From: Acetobacteraceae bacterium
GTDB taxonomy: Bacteria > Pseudomonadota > Alphaproteobacteria > Acetobacterales > Acetobacteraceae
Assembly (NCBI GenBank): GCA_947455205.1
Contig: CANGNF010000050.1
Coordinates: 1 to 32,200 of the forward strand
DNA: 32,200 nt
Direction of reading: 5' to 3'
Shown: positions 15,897 through 22,820 of the stretch, one piece after another
Numbering within the stretch: position 1 is the first letter of the stretch
Layout of the letters: each line of letters begins with the position of its first letter
Notes under the pieces: generated by a model
Seen by the model: the letters and a program-made list of their open reading frames with translations, nothing else
Database searches by the model: none
What the model was told of the DNA's origin: nothing
Position numbers and translations under genes: made by a program

Positions 15897-17684
15897 ATGT
15901 TCACCACCCGCCCCGAGATCGCCGGCACCTTCGGCGCCGTCGCCACCACCCATTGGCTGGCCAGCCAGGTCGGCATGGCCGTGCTGGAGCGCGGCGGCAA
16001 CGCCTTCGACGCCGCCTGTGCCGCCGGCTTCACCCTGCACATCGTGGAACCGCACCTGAACGGCCCGGGCGGCGACGCCCCCATCATCCTGCACAGCGCC
16101 AAGACCGGCATGCAGAGCGTGATCTGCGGCCAGGGCCCGGCGCCTGCGGCGATGAGCGTGGCCAAGCTGAAGGGCGAGCTGGGGCTGGATATCGTCCCCG
16201 GCACCGGCTTCCTCTGCACCCCCATTCCCGGCGCCTTCGACGCCTGGGCGCGGATGCTGCTGGAACACGGCACCTGGCGGATCCGTGACGTGCTGGAATA
16301 CGCCATCGGCTACGCCCGCAACGGCGCCCATGTGGTGCCGCGCATCTGCGCCACCATCGAGACGGTGCGCCCGCTGTTCGAGACCGCCTGGCCGACCAGC
16401 GCCGCGCTGTGGCTGCGGGAGGGCGGGCCCCGGCCCGGCAAGCTCTACACCAACCCCTGGCTGGCCGACACCTATGAGCGGGTGCTGCGCGAGGCCGAGG
16501 CCGTGGGCGGCGACCGCGACGCGCAGATCGAGGCGGCGCGCAACGCCTGGTACAACGGCTTCGTCGCCGAGGCGGTGGACAGGTTCGGCCGCGAGTTCGA
16601 GGCGCTGGACACCTCCGGCCGCCGCCACACCAGCCTGCTGACGGCACATGACATGGCCGGCTGGCGCGCCAGCGTGGAAGCGCCGCTGACCTACGACTAC
16701 CACGGCCACACCGTGCTGAAGTGCGGCCCCTGGAGCCAGGGCCCTGCCCTGCTGCAGACCCTGGCGCTGCTGAAGGGCTTCGACCTCGGCGCCATGGACC
16801 CGATGGGCGAGCAGTTCATCCACACGGTCGTCGAGGCGCAGAAGCTGGCCTTCGCCGACCGCGAAGCCTTCTACGGCGACCCCAACTTCACCGAAGTGCC
16901 GATGGCGACGCTGCTGAGCGACGCCTACAACGACGCCCGCCGCAAGCTGATCGGTGAGGCCGCGAACAACGAGTTCCGCCCCGGCAGCCCGGACGGGATC
17001 GCGCCGCGCACCGACTACGCCGCCGCCGTGCGCCGCAGCACCGAGATGGCCATGGCCGCCGGCACCGGGGAGCCGACCGTCTCCCGCCTCGGCGCCTCCG
17101 GCGGCGATACCTGCCATGTCGATGTGATCGACCGCTGGGGCAACATGGTCAGCGCCACGCCCAGCGCCGGCTGGCTGCAATCCAGCCCCACCATCCCGGA
17201 GCTGGGCTTCTGCCTGGGGTCGCGCTGCCAGATGTTCTGGCTGGACGAGTCGCTGCCGAACGGCCTGAAGCCCGGCAAGCGCCCGCGCACCACGCTCTCC
17301 CCCAGCATGGTGCTGCGCGACGGCAAGCCGTGGATGAGCTTCGGCACCCCCGGTGGCGAGCAGCAGGACCAGTGGCAGACCACCATGCTGGTGCGGATGC
17401 TGCACCACGGCCTCAACATCCAGCAGTCGATCGACATGCCGAACTTCCACAGCGAGCATTGGGTCAGCAGCTTCTGGCCGCGCGGCGCCCGCCCCGGCAA
17501 GCTGGTGATCGAGGGCCGCTACCCGCCGGAGGTGCTGGCCGCGTTGAACGCCCGCGGCCACAAGGCCGAGATGGGCGGCGAATGGAGCGAAGGCCGCCTG
17601 ACCGGCGCCCGGCTGGAGCCGGACGGCCAGATCTTCGCGGGGGCCAACCCGCGGGGCATGCAGGGCTACGCGGTGGGGCGCTGA
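15897..17684 (+). CDS. Gamma-glutamyltransferase-family Ntn hydrolase (divergent)
   Basis: Autoprocessing N-terminal-nucleophile hydrolase of the GGT family, 595 residues. The predicted nucleophile is Thr405 in GGDTCHVDVIDRWGN, so maturation would give subunits of about 404 and 191 residues. The oxyanion region near the C-terminus is FGTPGGEQQDQWQ. Compared with classical GGT, the second Thr of the TTH motif is Cys406, and the arginine that binds the glutamate carboxylate (in the REMAP segment of E. coli GGT) is missing: the region reads CGQGPAPAAMS at 77-87. There is no signal peptide, so it should be cytoplasmic. The start at 15897 has AGGAT upstream and yields MFTTRPEI, typical of this subgroup. 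The real substrate is probably not glutathione. Confidence 0.87.
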   Translation: MFTTRPEIAGTFGAVATTHWLASQVGMAVLERGGNAFDAACAAGFTLHIVEPHLNGPGGDAPIILHSAKTGMQSVICGQGPAPAAMSVAKLKGELGLDIVPGTGFLCTPIPGAFDAWARMLLEHGTWRIRDVLEYAIGYARNGAHVVPRICATIETVRPLFETAWPTSAALWLREGGPRPGKLYTNPWLADTYERVLREAEAVGGDRDAQIEAARNAWYNGFVAEAVDRFGREFEALDTSGRRHTSLLTAHDMAGWRASVEAPLTYDYHGHTVLKCGPWSQGPALLQTLALLKGFDLGAMDPMGEQFIHTVVEAQKLAFADREAFYGDPNFTEVPMATLLSDAYNDARRKLIGEAANNEFRPGSPDGIAPRTDYAAAVRRSTEMAMAAGTGEPTVSRLGASGGDTCHVDVIDRWGNMVSATPSAGWLQSSPTIPELGFCLGSRCQMFWLDESLPNGLKPGKRPRTTLSPSMVLRDGKPWMSFGTPGGEQQDQWQTTMLVRMLHHGLNIQQSIDMPNFHSEHWVSSFWPRGARPGKLVIEGRYPPEVLAALNARGHKAEMGGEWSEGRLTGARLEPDGQIFAGANPRGMQGYAVGR

Positions 17685-17779
17685 GGCGCCCTACCCACGC
17701 CCAGGTTGCCGTCCGGATGGGCGAGGCGCAAACAGGGCGCCTTGCGGCCAGCGCAACGGCCGCATCGGAGAACCCGCAG

Positions 17780-18043
17780 ATGAACCGTCGCAGCCTGGCC
17801 CTGGCCGCCCTGCTCTCCCCCCTGGCCGCGCTGCCCGCCCTGGCGCAGACCGCCCCGGCGACGCCGCGCAAGCCGCTGATCGAGCGCAGCTGGGCCGAGA
17901 TTGCGCCGCGCCAGCGCACCCGCCTGCTGCCCGGCTTCGGTGAGCCGCAGCCGACCGAGGCCGAGGCCGGCCCGCGCTGGGACGCCATGGATGAGCGCCG
18001 CCGCCGCGTGGTCATCCGCGCCACCCGCCCGGCGCGGGACTAG
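17780..18043 (+). CDS. Small exported protein, DUF3106-like
   Basis: An 87-residue protein from the ATG at 17780, with GGAG nine bases upstream. Residues 1-23 form a signal peptide (ALAALLSPLAALPALAQ) with a likely signal peptidase I site after ALA. The mature part reads SWAEIAPRQRTRLLP, then WDAMDERRRRVVIRAT. That spacing of Trp, Pro-x-Gln-Arg, Leu-x-Pro, Trp and Arg-Arg is like the DUF3106 family of small periplasmic proteins with unknown function; this match is by eye. It follows the GGT-family gene by 95 bases. Its stop codon TAG is contributed by the first base pairs of a palindromic repeat, so the original C-terminus may have been different. Confidence 0.7.
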   Translation: MNRRSLALAALLSPLAALPALAQTAPATPRKPLIERSWAEIAPRQRTRLLPGFGEPQPTEAEAGPRWDAMDERRRRVVIRATRPARD

Positions 18044-18091
18044 AGCAATATCCGTTCTGATGGAATCATCAGAATGGATTTCTTGCTCTAG
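18040..18091. repeat. Palindromic intergenic repeat 1 (CTAGAGCA...TGCTCTAG)
   Basis: A 52-base interrupted palindrome. CTAGAGCAA (18040-18048) pairs with TTGCTCTAG (18083-18091), ATCC (18050-18053) with GGAT (18076-18079), and TTCTGATG (18055-18062) with CATCAGAA (18067-18074), around a 4-base loop. It is far richer in A+T than its surroundings. It can act as a terminator, but its ends match the neighbouring palindrome, which marks it as a repeat element. The stop codon of the upstream gene is inside the left end. Confidence 0.8.
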
Positions 18092-18104
18092 TTTCAATAG
18101 GTTA

Positions 18105-18142
18105 TAGAGCACTATGCGCCCCATAGGGCGCATAGTGCTCTA
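18105..18142. repeat. Palindromic intergenic repeat 2, perfect 17-bp stem
   Basis: TAGAGCACTATGCGCCC (18105-18121) is the exact inverse complement of 18126-18142, with a 4-base loop. The terminal TAGAGCA/TGCTCTA is the same as in the repeat 13 bases away, whereas the inner sequence is unrelated. It doubles as a strong terminator between convergent genes, and the stop codon of the MarR gene lies in its right end. Confidence 0.8.
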
Positions 18143-18601
18143 GCCTTCCACCACCCGCAGCGGCGCCCGGCTGGCGCCGTTATGGGCGGCGGCAATCGCC
18201 GCCAGCGCCGCCATGAAGGGCGCCCGCTCGGCCTCCGCCAGCGGCGCCAGCAGCGCCCGCTGGACCTCCGCCACCGCCGGCTCCGCCTGGCGCAGCAGCG
18301 CCACTCCGGCCGCGGTCAGCGCCAAGCGCCGCGCCCGGCGGTCGGCGGGGTCCGGCGCCCGCTCCAGCAGTCCGCGCGCCTCCAGCCCGGCGCAAAGCCG
18401 GGCGGCGTTGGAGCGGTCCAGCGCCACCAGCCCCGCGAGCGTGATCTGGTCCAGCCCAGGCTCGGCCTCGGCCGCCTTCAGCAGCGCGTACTGCATCGGC
18501 GTCAGGTCGAAGGGCGCGCAGGCGTCCAGGAACAGCGCCACCGCGATTTGCTGGCAGCGGCGGATCAGGTGGCCCGGCTTGCCGTGAAGCTCGGCCAGCA
18601 T
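18140..18601 (-). CDS. MarR-family transcriptional regulator
   Basis: A 153-residue winged-helix repressor of the MarR family, which often senses aromatic acids or their CoA esters. The core lies at about residues 33-100: DLTPMQYALLKAAEAEPGL, the recognition helix region LVALDRSNAARLCAGLEARGLL, and the wing with DPADRRARRLALTAAG. Long helices for dimerisation lie at both ends. The ATG at 18599-18601 shares one base with the stop codon of the monooxygenase gene (TGATG), so the two are translationally coupled. It probably controls the promoter in front of the monooxygenase, where a matching inverted repeat is found. The stop codon is supplied by a palindromic repeat. Confidence 0.88.
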   Translation of the reverse strand: MLAELHGKPGHLIRRCQQIAVALFLDACAPFDLTPMQYALLKAAEAEPGLDQITLAGLVALDRSNAARLCAGLEARGLLERAPDPADRRARRLALTAAGVALLRQAEPAVAEVQRALLAPLAEAERAPFMAALAAIAAAHNGASRAPLRVVEG

Positions 18602-19794
18602 CAGCCGGTGGCGTCGCTGGCCAGGCCGTTGCTGCCGTAGAGCCATTGCAGCGTGTCCATCCACTGGTCCTGGCTTTTGGCGGCCATGATGGCGTTGCGC
18701 AGCTGCGCGTGGACGCCGGCGGGGTGGTAGACGTGGTCGCCGATGGCGCGGCTCTGCAACTGCACCCGCGCCGTGCGCAGCACCCGGTGCTGGCGATAGG
18801 CTTCCAAGGCGGTTTCGTGGGCGCCTTCGTGCTGGTCCAGCACATGCGCCAGGCACACCGCGTCCTCCATGGCCATGCAGGCGCCCTGGGCCATGTATTG
18901 CAGCGTGGGGTGCGCGGCGTCGCCCAGCACCACGGCGCGGCCGTCCACCCAATTGTCCACGGGGTCGCGGTCGCACAGCACCCATAGGCGCCAGTTGCTG
19001 CCGATATGGATCACCTGCTGCGCCCTGGGGTGGATATGGCCGAAGCCGCGCAGCACCTCCTCATGCGTCACCGGCAGGCCGGCCACCGGCTCCGGCGCGT
19101 CGTTTTGGTAGGTGACCACCAGGTTGAACACCTTCCAGCCGCTCAGCGGGTAATGCACGATGTGGCACTTCGGCCCGGCCCAGAGCGTCGCAGCGTTCCA
19201 GCGCAGATCTTCCGGCATCTGCTCCACCGGGATCACGCTGCGATAGGTGGTGTGGCCGCTGACGCGCGGCTTGGTATCCCCCACCACCTGGCGGCGCACC
19301 TTGCTCCACAGCCCATCGGCGCCAACCAGCAGGCGGCCGCGCAGGCTCTCCCCATTGCCCAGCCTGGCGGTGATGCCCCGCTCATCCTGGTCGTAGCCGA
19401 CCACCTCGGCGCTGGTGCGCAGGCCGATCAGCGGGTTGTCGCGGCAGCCCTGCAGCAGCACGCCGTGCAGGTCGCCGCGATGGATGACGGCATAGGGGTT
19501 GCGGAACCTGGCGCGGAACCGCTCGCCCAGGTCGATCTGGCAGATCTCGTCGCCGGACATCGCATCCATCAGCCGCAGCCGGTCCACATAGACCGCCATG
19601 GCGCGGGCGGTGTCGCCCACCCCCAGCGTGTCGAAGCAATGGAAGGCGTTGGGGCCAAGCTGAATCCCGGCGCCGATCTCCCCCAATTCGGGCGCCTTCT
19701 CCAGCACCACACTCGGAAAACCCTTGGCCGCCAGGGCCAGCGCGGTGGAAAGCCCGCCAATACCGCCACCGGCGATGAGGATGGGGTCGGCCAT
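18601..19794 (-). CDS. FAD-dependent monooxygenase, 3-hydroxybenzoate 6-hydroxylase-like
   Basis: Group A flavoprotein monooxygenase of 397 residues. The FAD-binding GGGIGG is at 9-14, the conserved DG motif appears in VGADGLWSKVR, and the second FAD motif in VLGDAAHPTLQYMAQGACM (about 288-306). The stretch around residues 37-115 (EKAPELGEIGAGIQLGPNAF and NPYAVIHRGDLHGVLLQGC) is close to what I recall of 3-hydroxybenzoate 6-monooxygenases, which make gentisate from 3-hydroxybenzoate using NADH and O2. The ATG at 19792-19794 has GGAGAAC upstream. No gentisate dioxygenase or other ring-cleavage gene is in the window. Other salicylate-hydroxylase-type activities are possible; family certain, substrate probable. 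Confidence 0.85.
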   Translation of the reverse strand: MADPILIAGGGIGGLSTALALAAKGFPSVVLEKAPELGEIGAGIQLGPNAFHCFDTLGVGDTARAMAVYVDRLRLMDAMSGDEICQIDLGERFRARFRNPYAVIHRGDLHGVLLQGCRDNPLIGLRTSAEVVGYDQDERGITARLGNGESLRGRLLVGADGLWSKVRRQVVGDTKPRVSGHTTYRSVIPVEQMPEDLRWNAATLWAGPKCHIVHYPLSGWKVFNLVVTYQNDAPEPVAGLPVTHEEVLRGFGHIHPRAQQVIHIGSNWRLWVLCDRDPVDNWVDGRAVVLGDAAHPTLQYMAQGACMAMEDAVCLAHVLDQHEGAHETALEAYRQHRVLRTARVQLQSRAIGDHVYHPAGVHAQLRNAIMAAKSQDQWMDTLQWLYGSNGLASDATG

Positions 19795-19823
19795 GGCTGT
19801 TCTCCGCGTTATCGGCTCCCGAG

Positions 19824-19843
19824 ATGATCAGCATAGGGATCAT
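19824..19843. promoter_or_regulatory. Candidate MarR operator
   Basis: ATGATC (19824-19829) and GATCAT (19838-19843) form a perfect inverted repeat with an 8-base spacer. The 20-base dyad covers the -10 element of the promoter in front of the monooxygenase-marR pair, the place where an autoregulating MarR repressor would bind. Binding is inferred. Confidence 0.5.
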
Positions 19844-19858
19844 ATCGGGCCAAAGCAA
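19830..19858 (-). promoter_or_regulatory. Candidate sigma70 promoter of the monooxygenase-marR pair
   Basis: On the minus strand, TTGCTT (19853-19858) and TATGCT (19830-19835) are separated by 17 bases, about 35 bases before the start codon. Confidence 0.55.
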
Positions 19859-19884
19859 GGGCGCCTCCCCTGCGGAAGGCGCCC
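19859..19884 (-). terminator. Hairpin after the ThDP enzyme gene
   Basis: GGGCGCCT (19859-19866) pairs with AGGCGCCC (19877-19884) around a 10-base loop. It starts 10 bases past the end of the ThDP-enzyme gene and separates it from the next promoter. The sequence after it on the minus strand (CCTTGCTTTGG) is only mildly T-rich. Confidence 0.55.
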
Positions 19885-19894
19885 TTGGGTAGGC

Positions 19895-21697
19895 TCAGCG
19901 CTTGCGCGGCGCGGCGCTGCGGCTGCTGGTGGCGGCGCGGGCAGCCTGCGCCGGCTCCTTCGCCTTGGCCTTCTTCGGCGCCGGCTCCGCGGCGGCGGCA
20001 GGGGCGGCAGCGGCCCCGGCCTGGGCCCGCAGCTGCGCCACCGTGGCGCGGTTGGTGATCTGCTCCGGGTTGGTGCGAACCTCCACCAGCGCCGGCTTGC
20101 CGCTGGCGATGGCACGCTTCACCGCCGGCACCAGCTCCTCCGTCTTTTCCACCACCTCGCCGTGGCCGCCATAGGCCTCGATGAACTTGGAGAAGTCGGG
20201 GTTGGTCAGCGCGGTGCCGGAGACACGACCGGGATAGGTCTTCTCCTGGTGCATGCGGATGGTGCCGTACATCTGGTTGTTGAACACCAGGATGATCGGC
20301 GCGACCGAATGATGGAACGCCGTCGCCAGCTCCTGCCCCGTCATCAGGAAGCCGCCATCGCCGACGAAGCAGACCACCGTCCGCTCCGGCGACGTGATCT
20401 TGGCGCCGATCGCCGCCGGCACGCCGTAGCCCATGGCGCCGTTGGTCGGGCCGAGGAAGTCCTGCTTCTCGCTGACATGCATGAAGCGGGTCGGCCAGGT
20501 GGCGAAGTTGCCGGCATCCGTGGTGTAGATGGTGTCGGCGGGCAGCACCTTTTCCAGCTCCTGCAGCGCCACGGCCAGGTTCAGCGGACCGTCGTATTGC
20601 GGGGCCTTGGCCTGGGCCACGCGGGCAGCACGCAGCTCCCGCGTCCAGCCGGACCAGGAGGGGCGGCGCAGCGGCTCCATGTTGCGGGCGGCGAGCGCGA
20701 AGGCGTTGACGTCGGACACGATGCCCAGCGCCGGGCGATAGACGCGGCCGATCTCGGCCTGGTCCGGGTAGACCTGCACGATCGGCGTGCCGCCTGCCAT
20801 GTCGAACAGCGTGTAGCCCTGGCTGATCGGCTCGCCCATGCGGGTGCCGATGGCCAGGAACAGGTCGCTCTCCTTCGCCTTGGCCACCAGCGTGGCATCG
20901 GCGCCGACGCCGAGGTCCCCGACGAAATTGGCGTTGGTGCCGTCGAACAGCCCCTGGCGACGGAAGCTGACCGCCACCGGGATGTCGTTGCCGACCAGCC
21001 AGTCGCGGATCGCGCCGCGGCCCTCGGCGGTCCAGCAGGCGCCGCCGCCCAGCACGGCCAGCGGGCGCTTGGCCTTCTCCAGCATCGCCATCAGCTGCGG
21101 CAGTGCGTCCGGCGCGGGGTGCGGCGGCAGCACGTGGGCCGGGCCGATATCCGGCACCGAGGCCAGTTCCTTCTGCATCTCCTCCGAGATCGCCACCACC
21201 ACCGGACCCGGCCGGCCGCTGGTGGCCACGTCGAAGGCATGCGCCATCAACTCAGGAATGCGCTTGGCGTCGTCGATCTGGGTGACCCACTTGGCCAGCG
21301 GGCCGAACATCTTGCGGTAGTCGACCTCCTGGAAGCTCTCGCGGTCGGTTTCCTCGAACGGGATCTGCCCGACCAGCAGCACCAGCGGCGTGCTGTCCTG
21401 GAAGGCCACGTGCACGCCGATGGCGGCGTGGCAGGCACCGGGCCCGCGCGTGACGATGGCGACGCCGGGCTTGCCGGTCAGCTTGGCATGGGCTTCCGCC
21501 ATGTGGACGGCGCCGGCCTCAAACCGGCAGGTCACCAGCTGGATGCGGTTGCGGACGGCGTAGAGCCCGTCCAGCAGATCCAGGTAGCTTTCGCCGGGGA
21601 CGCAGAACACATGGCTGCACCCCTGGGCCACCAGCGCATCCGCCAGCAGCTTGCCACCCGGACGCGGCTGCACCTGTGCGCGCTTTGCCTCGGACAT
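19895..21697 (-). CDS. Thiamine diphosphate-dependent enzyme, acetolactate synthase-like
   Basis: A 600-residue member of the ThDP enzyme family that includes acetolactate synthase large subunit, oxalyl-CoA decarboxylase and glyoxylate carboligase. The N-terminal pyrimidine-binding domain has the catalytic Glu60 in CRFEAGAVHMAEAHA. The central domain follows, then the pyrophosphate-binding domain with GDGGFLMTGQELATAF and VFNNQMYGTIRMHQ (the GDG...NN motif). The ATG at 21695-21697 has GGAGGG six bases upstream. The last 41 residues (560-600) are low complexity, rich in Ala, Lys, Pro and Ser, and not part of the fold. No small regulatory subunit or ilvC is adjacent, so a role in branched-chain synthesis is doubtful. 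Reaction unknown. Confidence 0.88.
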   Translation of the reverse strand: MSEAKRAQVQPRPGGKLLADALVAQGCSHVFCVPGESYLDLLDGLYAVRNRIQLVTCRFEAGAVHMAEAHAKLTGKPGVAIVTRGPGACHAAIGVHVAFQDSTPLVLLVGQIPFEETDRESFQEVDYRKMFGPLAKWVTQIDDAKRIPELMAHAFDVATSGRPGPVVVAISEEMQKELASVPDIGPAHVLPPHPAPDALPQLMAMLEKAKRPLAVLGGGACWTAEGRGAIRDWLVGNDIPVAVSFRRQGLFDGTNANFVGDLGVGADATLVAKAKESDLFLAIGTRMGEPISQGYTLFDMAGGTPIVQVYPDQAEIGRVYRPALGIVSDVNAFALAARNMEPLRRPSWSGWTRELRAARVAQAKAPQYDGPLNLAVALQELEKVLPADTIYTTDAGNFATWPTRFMHVSEKQDFLGPTNGAMGYGVPAAIGAKITSPERTVVCFVGDGGFLMTGQELATAFHHSVAPIILVFNNQMYGTIRMHQEKTYPGRVSGTALTNPDFSKFIEAYGGHGEVVEKTEELVPAVKRAIASGKPALVEVRTNPEQITNRATVAQLRAQAGAAAAPAAAAEPAPKKAKAKEPAQAARAATSSRSAAPRKR

Positions 21698-21730
21698 CCC
21701 AGACCCTCCAGCTTTAACCTTGCGGAAGGC

Positions 21731-21759
21731 TGTTTAGCGCGGGAGGGCGGCAGCGTCAC
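21731..21759 (-). promoter_or_regulatory. Weak candidate promoter of the ThDP enzyme gene
   Basis: GTGACG (21754-21759) and TAAACA (21731-21736) on the minus strand, 17-base spacer. It overlaps the hairpin at 21745-21765. Only a moderate match to consensus. Confidence 0.3.
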
Positions 21760-21765
21760 CCGCCC
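21745..21765 (-). terminator. Hairpin downstream of the dppD-like gene
   Basis: GGGCGG (21745-21750) pairs with CCGCCC (21760-21765) with a 9-base loop, 10 bases past the end of the ATPase gene. Short stem and no T-run, so only a possible terminator. Confidence 0.35.
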
Positions 21766-21775
21766 GGCATCATTG

Positions 21776-22759
21776 TTACACCTTGATGCAGCGGGCCATC
21801 CGGTCGGCGCCGACCCGGCGGGCTTCCGGCACCGCCACGGTGCAGGCCGGCTCCGCCAGGGAACAGCGCGGCGCAAAGGCGCAGCCGGGCGGCAGGTTCT
21901 CCAGGCTGGGCGGCGCGCCGGGGATGGTGGTGAGCCGCTGGCCGCGCAGCCCGGCATGCACCGTGGCGCCCAGCAACCCCTGCGGATAGGGGTGCAGCGG
22001 CCGCTTCATCACCGCGCGCACCGGCCCCTCCTCCACCACGCGGCCGGCGTACATCACCGCCACGCGGTCGGCGATCTCCCCGGCCACGCCCAGGTCGTGG
22101 GTCACGAAGATCACGCCCATGCCCAGCTTTTCCTGCAACTCGCGCAGCAGCAGCAGCACCTGGATCTGCACCGTGGCGTCCAGCGCCGTGGTGGGTTCGT
22201 CCGCCAGCAGCAGCTTCGGCCGGCAGGCCAGCGCCACCGCGATCATCGCGCGCTGGCGCAGCCCGCCGGAAAGCTCGTGCGGGTAGGCCGCCAGGCGCCG
22301 CTTGGCGCTGGGGATCTGCACCAGTTCCAGCAATTCCAACGCGCGGGCCATGCCGGCGCTGCGGGAGATGCCCTCATGCCGGCACACCGTCTCCGCGATC
22401 TGCGTGCCGATGGTGAAGACCGGGTCGAGCGCCGTCATCGGCTCCTGGAAGATCATCGCGACGGTGCTGCCGCGGAAGTCCTGCAACTGCGACTCGTTCA
22501 TCGCCTGCACGTTGTTGCCGGCCACCTCGATGCCGCCCTCCACCACCGCCTTCTTCGGCAGCAGCTTCATCAGGGCGCGCAGCGTGACGGACTTGCCCGA
22601 GCCGGATTCGCCCAGGATGCACAGCGACTCGCCGGCGGCCAGGTCCAGGTCCACGCCGTTGACCGCGCTGACGCTGGAATCGCGCGAGACGAAGCGCACG
22701 GTCAGGTCGCGCAGCTTCACCAGCGGCGCCGCGGGTTCCATGTTCAAGGCAGCGCTCAT
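21776..22759 (-). CDS. Oligopeptide/dipeptide ABC transporter ATP-binding protein (DppD type)
   Basis: Cytoplasmic ATPase of a nickel/peptide-type ABC importer, 327 residues. Walker A is GESGSGKS (50-57), the Q-loop region is MIFQEPMTALDP, the signature is LSGGLRQRAMIA, Walker B is LLLADEPTTALD, and the switch His is in VTHDLG. The C-terminal oligopeptide-transporter extension has the PGCAFAPRCSLAEPAC cysteine cluster. It lies 61 bases downstream of the partner ATPase on the same strand; E. coli dpp and opp systems have the order D then F, whereas here the F-type gene comes first. No permease or solute-binding protein gene is in the window, so the transported compound cannot be inferred. The first ATG has only a weak ribosome site; Met7 is an alternative start. 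Confidence 0.92.
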   Translation of the reverse strand: MSAALNMEPAAPLVKLRDLTVRFVSRDSSVSAVNGVDLDLAAGESLCILGESGSGKSVTLRALMKLLPKKAVVEGGIEVAGNNVQAMNESQLQDFRGSTVAMIFQEPMTALDPVFTIGTQIAETVCRHEGISRSAGMARALELLELVQIPSAKRRLAAYPHELSGGLRQRAMIAVALACRPKLLLADEPTTALDATVQIQVLLLLRELQEKLGMGVIFVTHDLGVAGEIADRVAVMYAGRVVEEGPVRAVMKRPLHPYPQGLLGATVHAGLRGQRLTTIPGAPPSLENLPPGCAFAPRCSLAEPACTVAVPEARRVGADRMARCIKV

Positions 22760-22820
22760 TGTCCGATAATCCGATTCACGCTGCGCTCCTCGCGTGCCGC
22801 TGCGATGCTCCGCGACCGGG

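Noticed and set aside
15860..16288. 142-codon frame beginning at the AGGAGG-ATG upstream of the GGT-like gene
   Set aside because: Almost all of it lies inside the GGT-like gene in another frame and is Arg/His-rich. Only the start site was kept as an observation, not as a protein.
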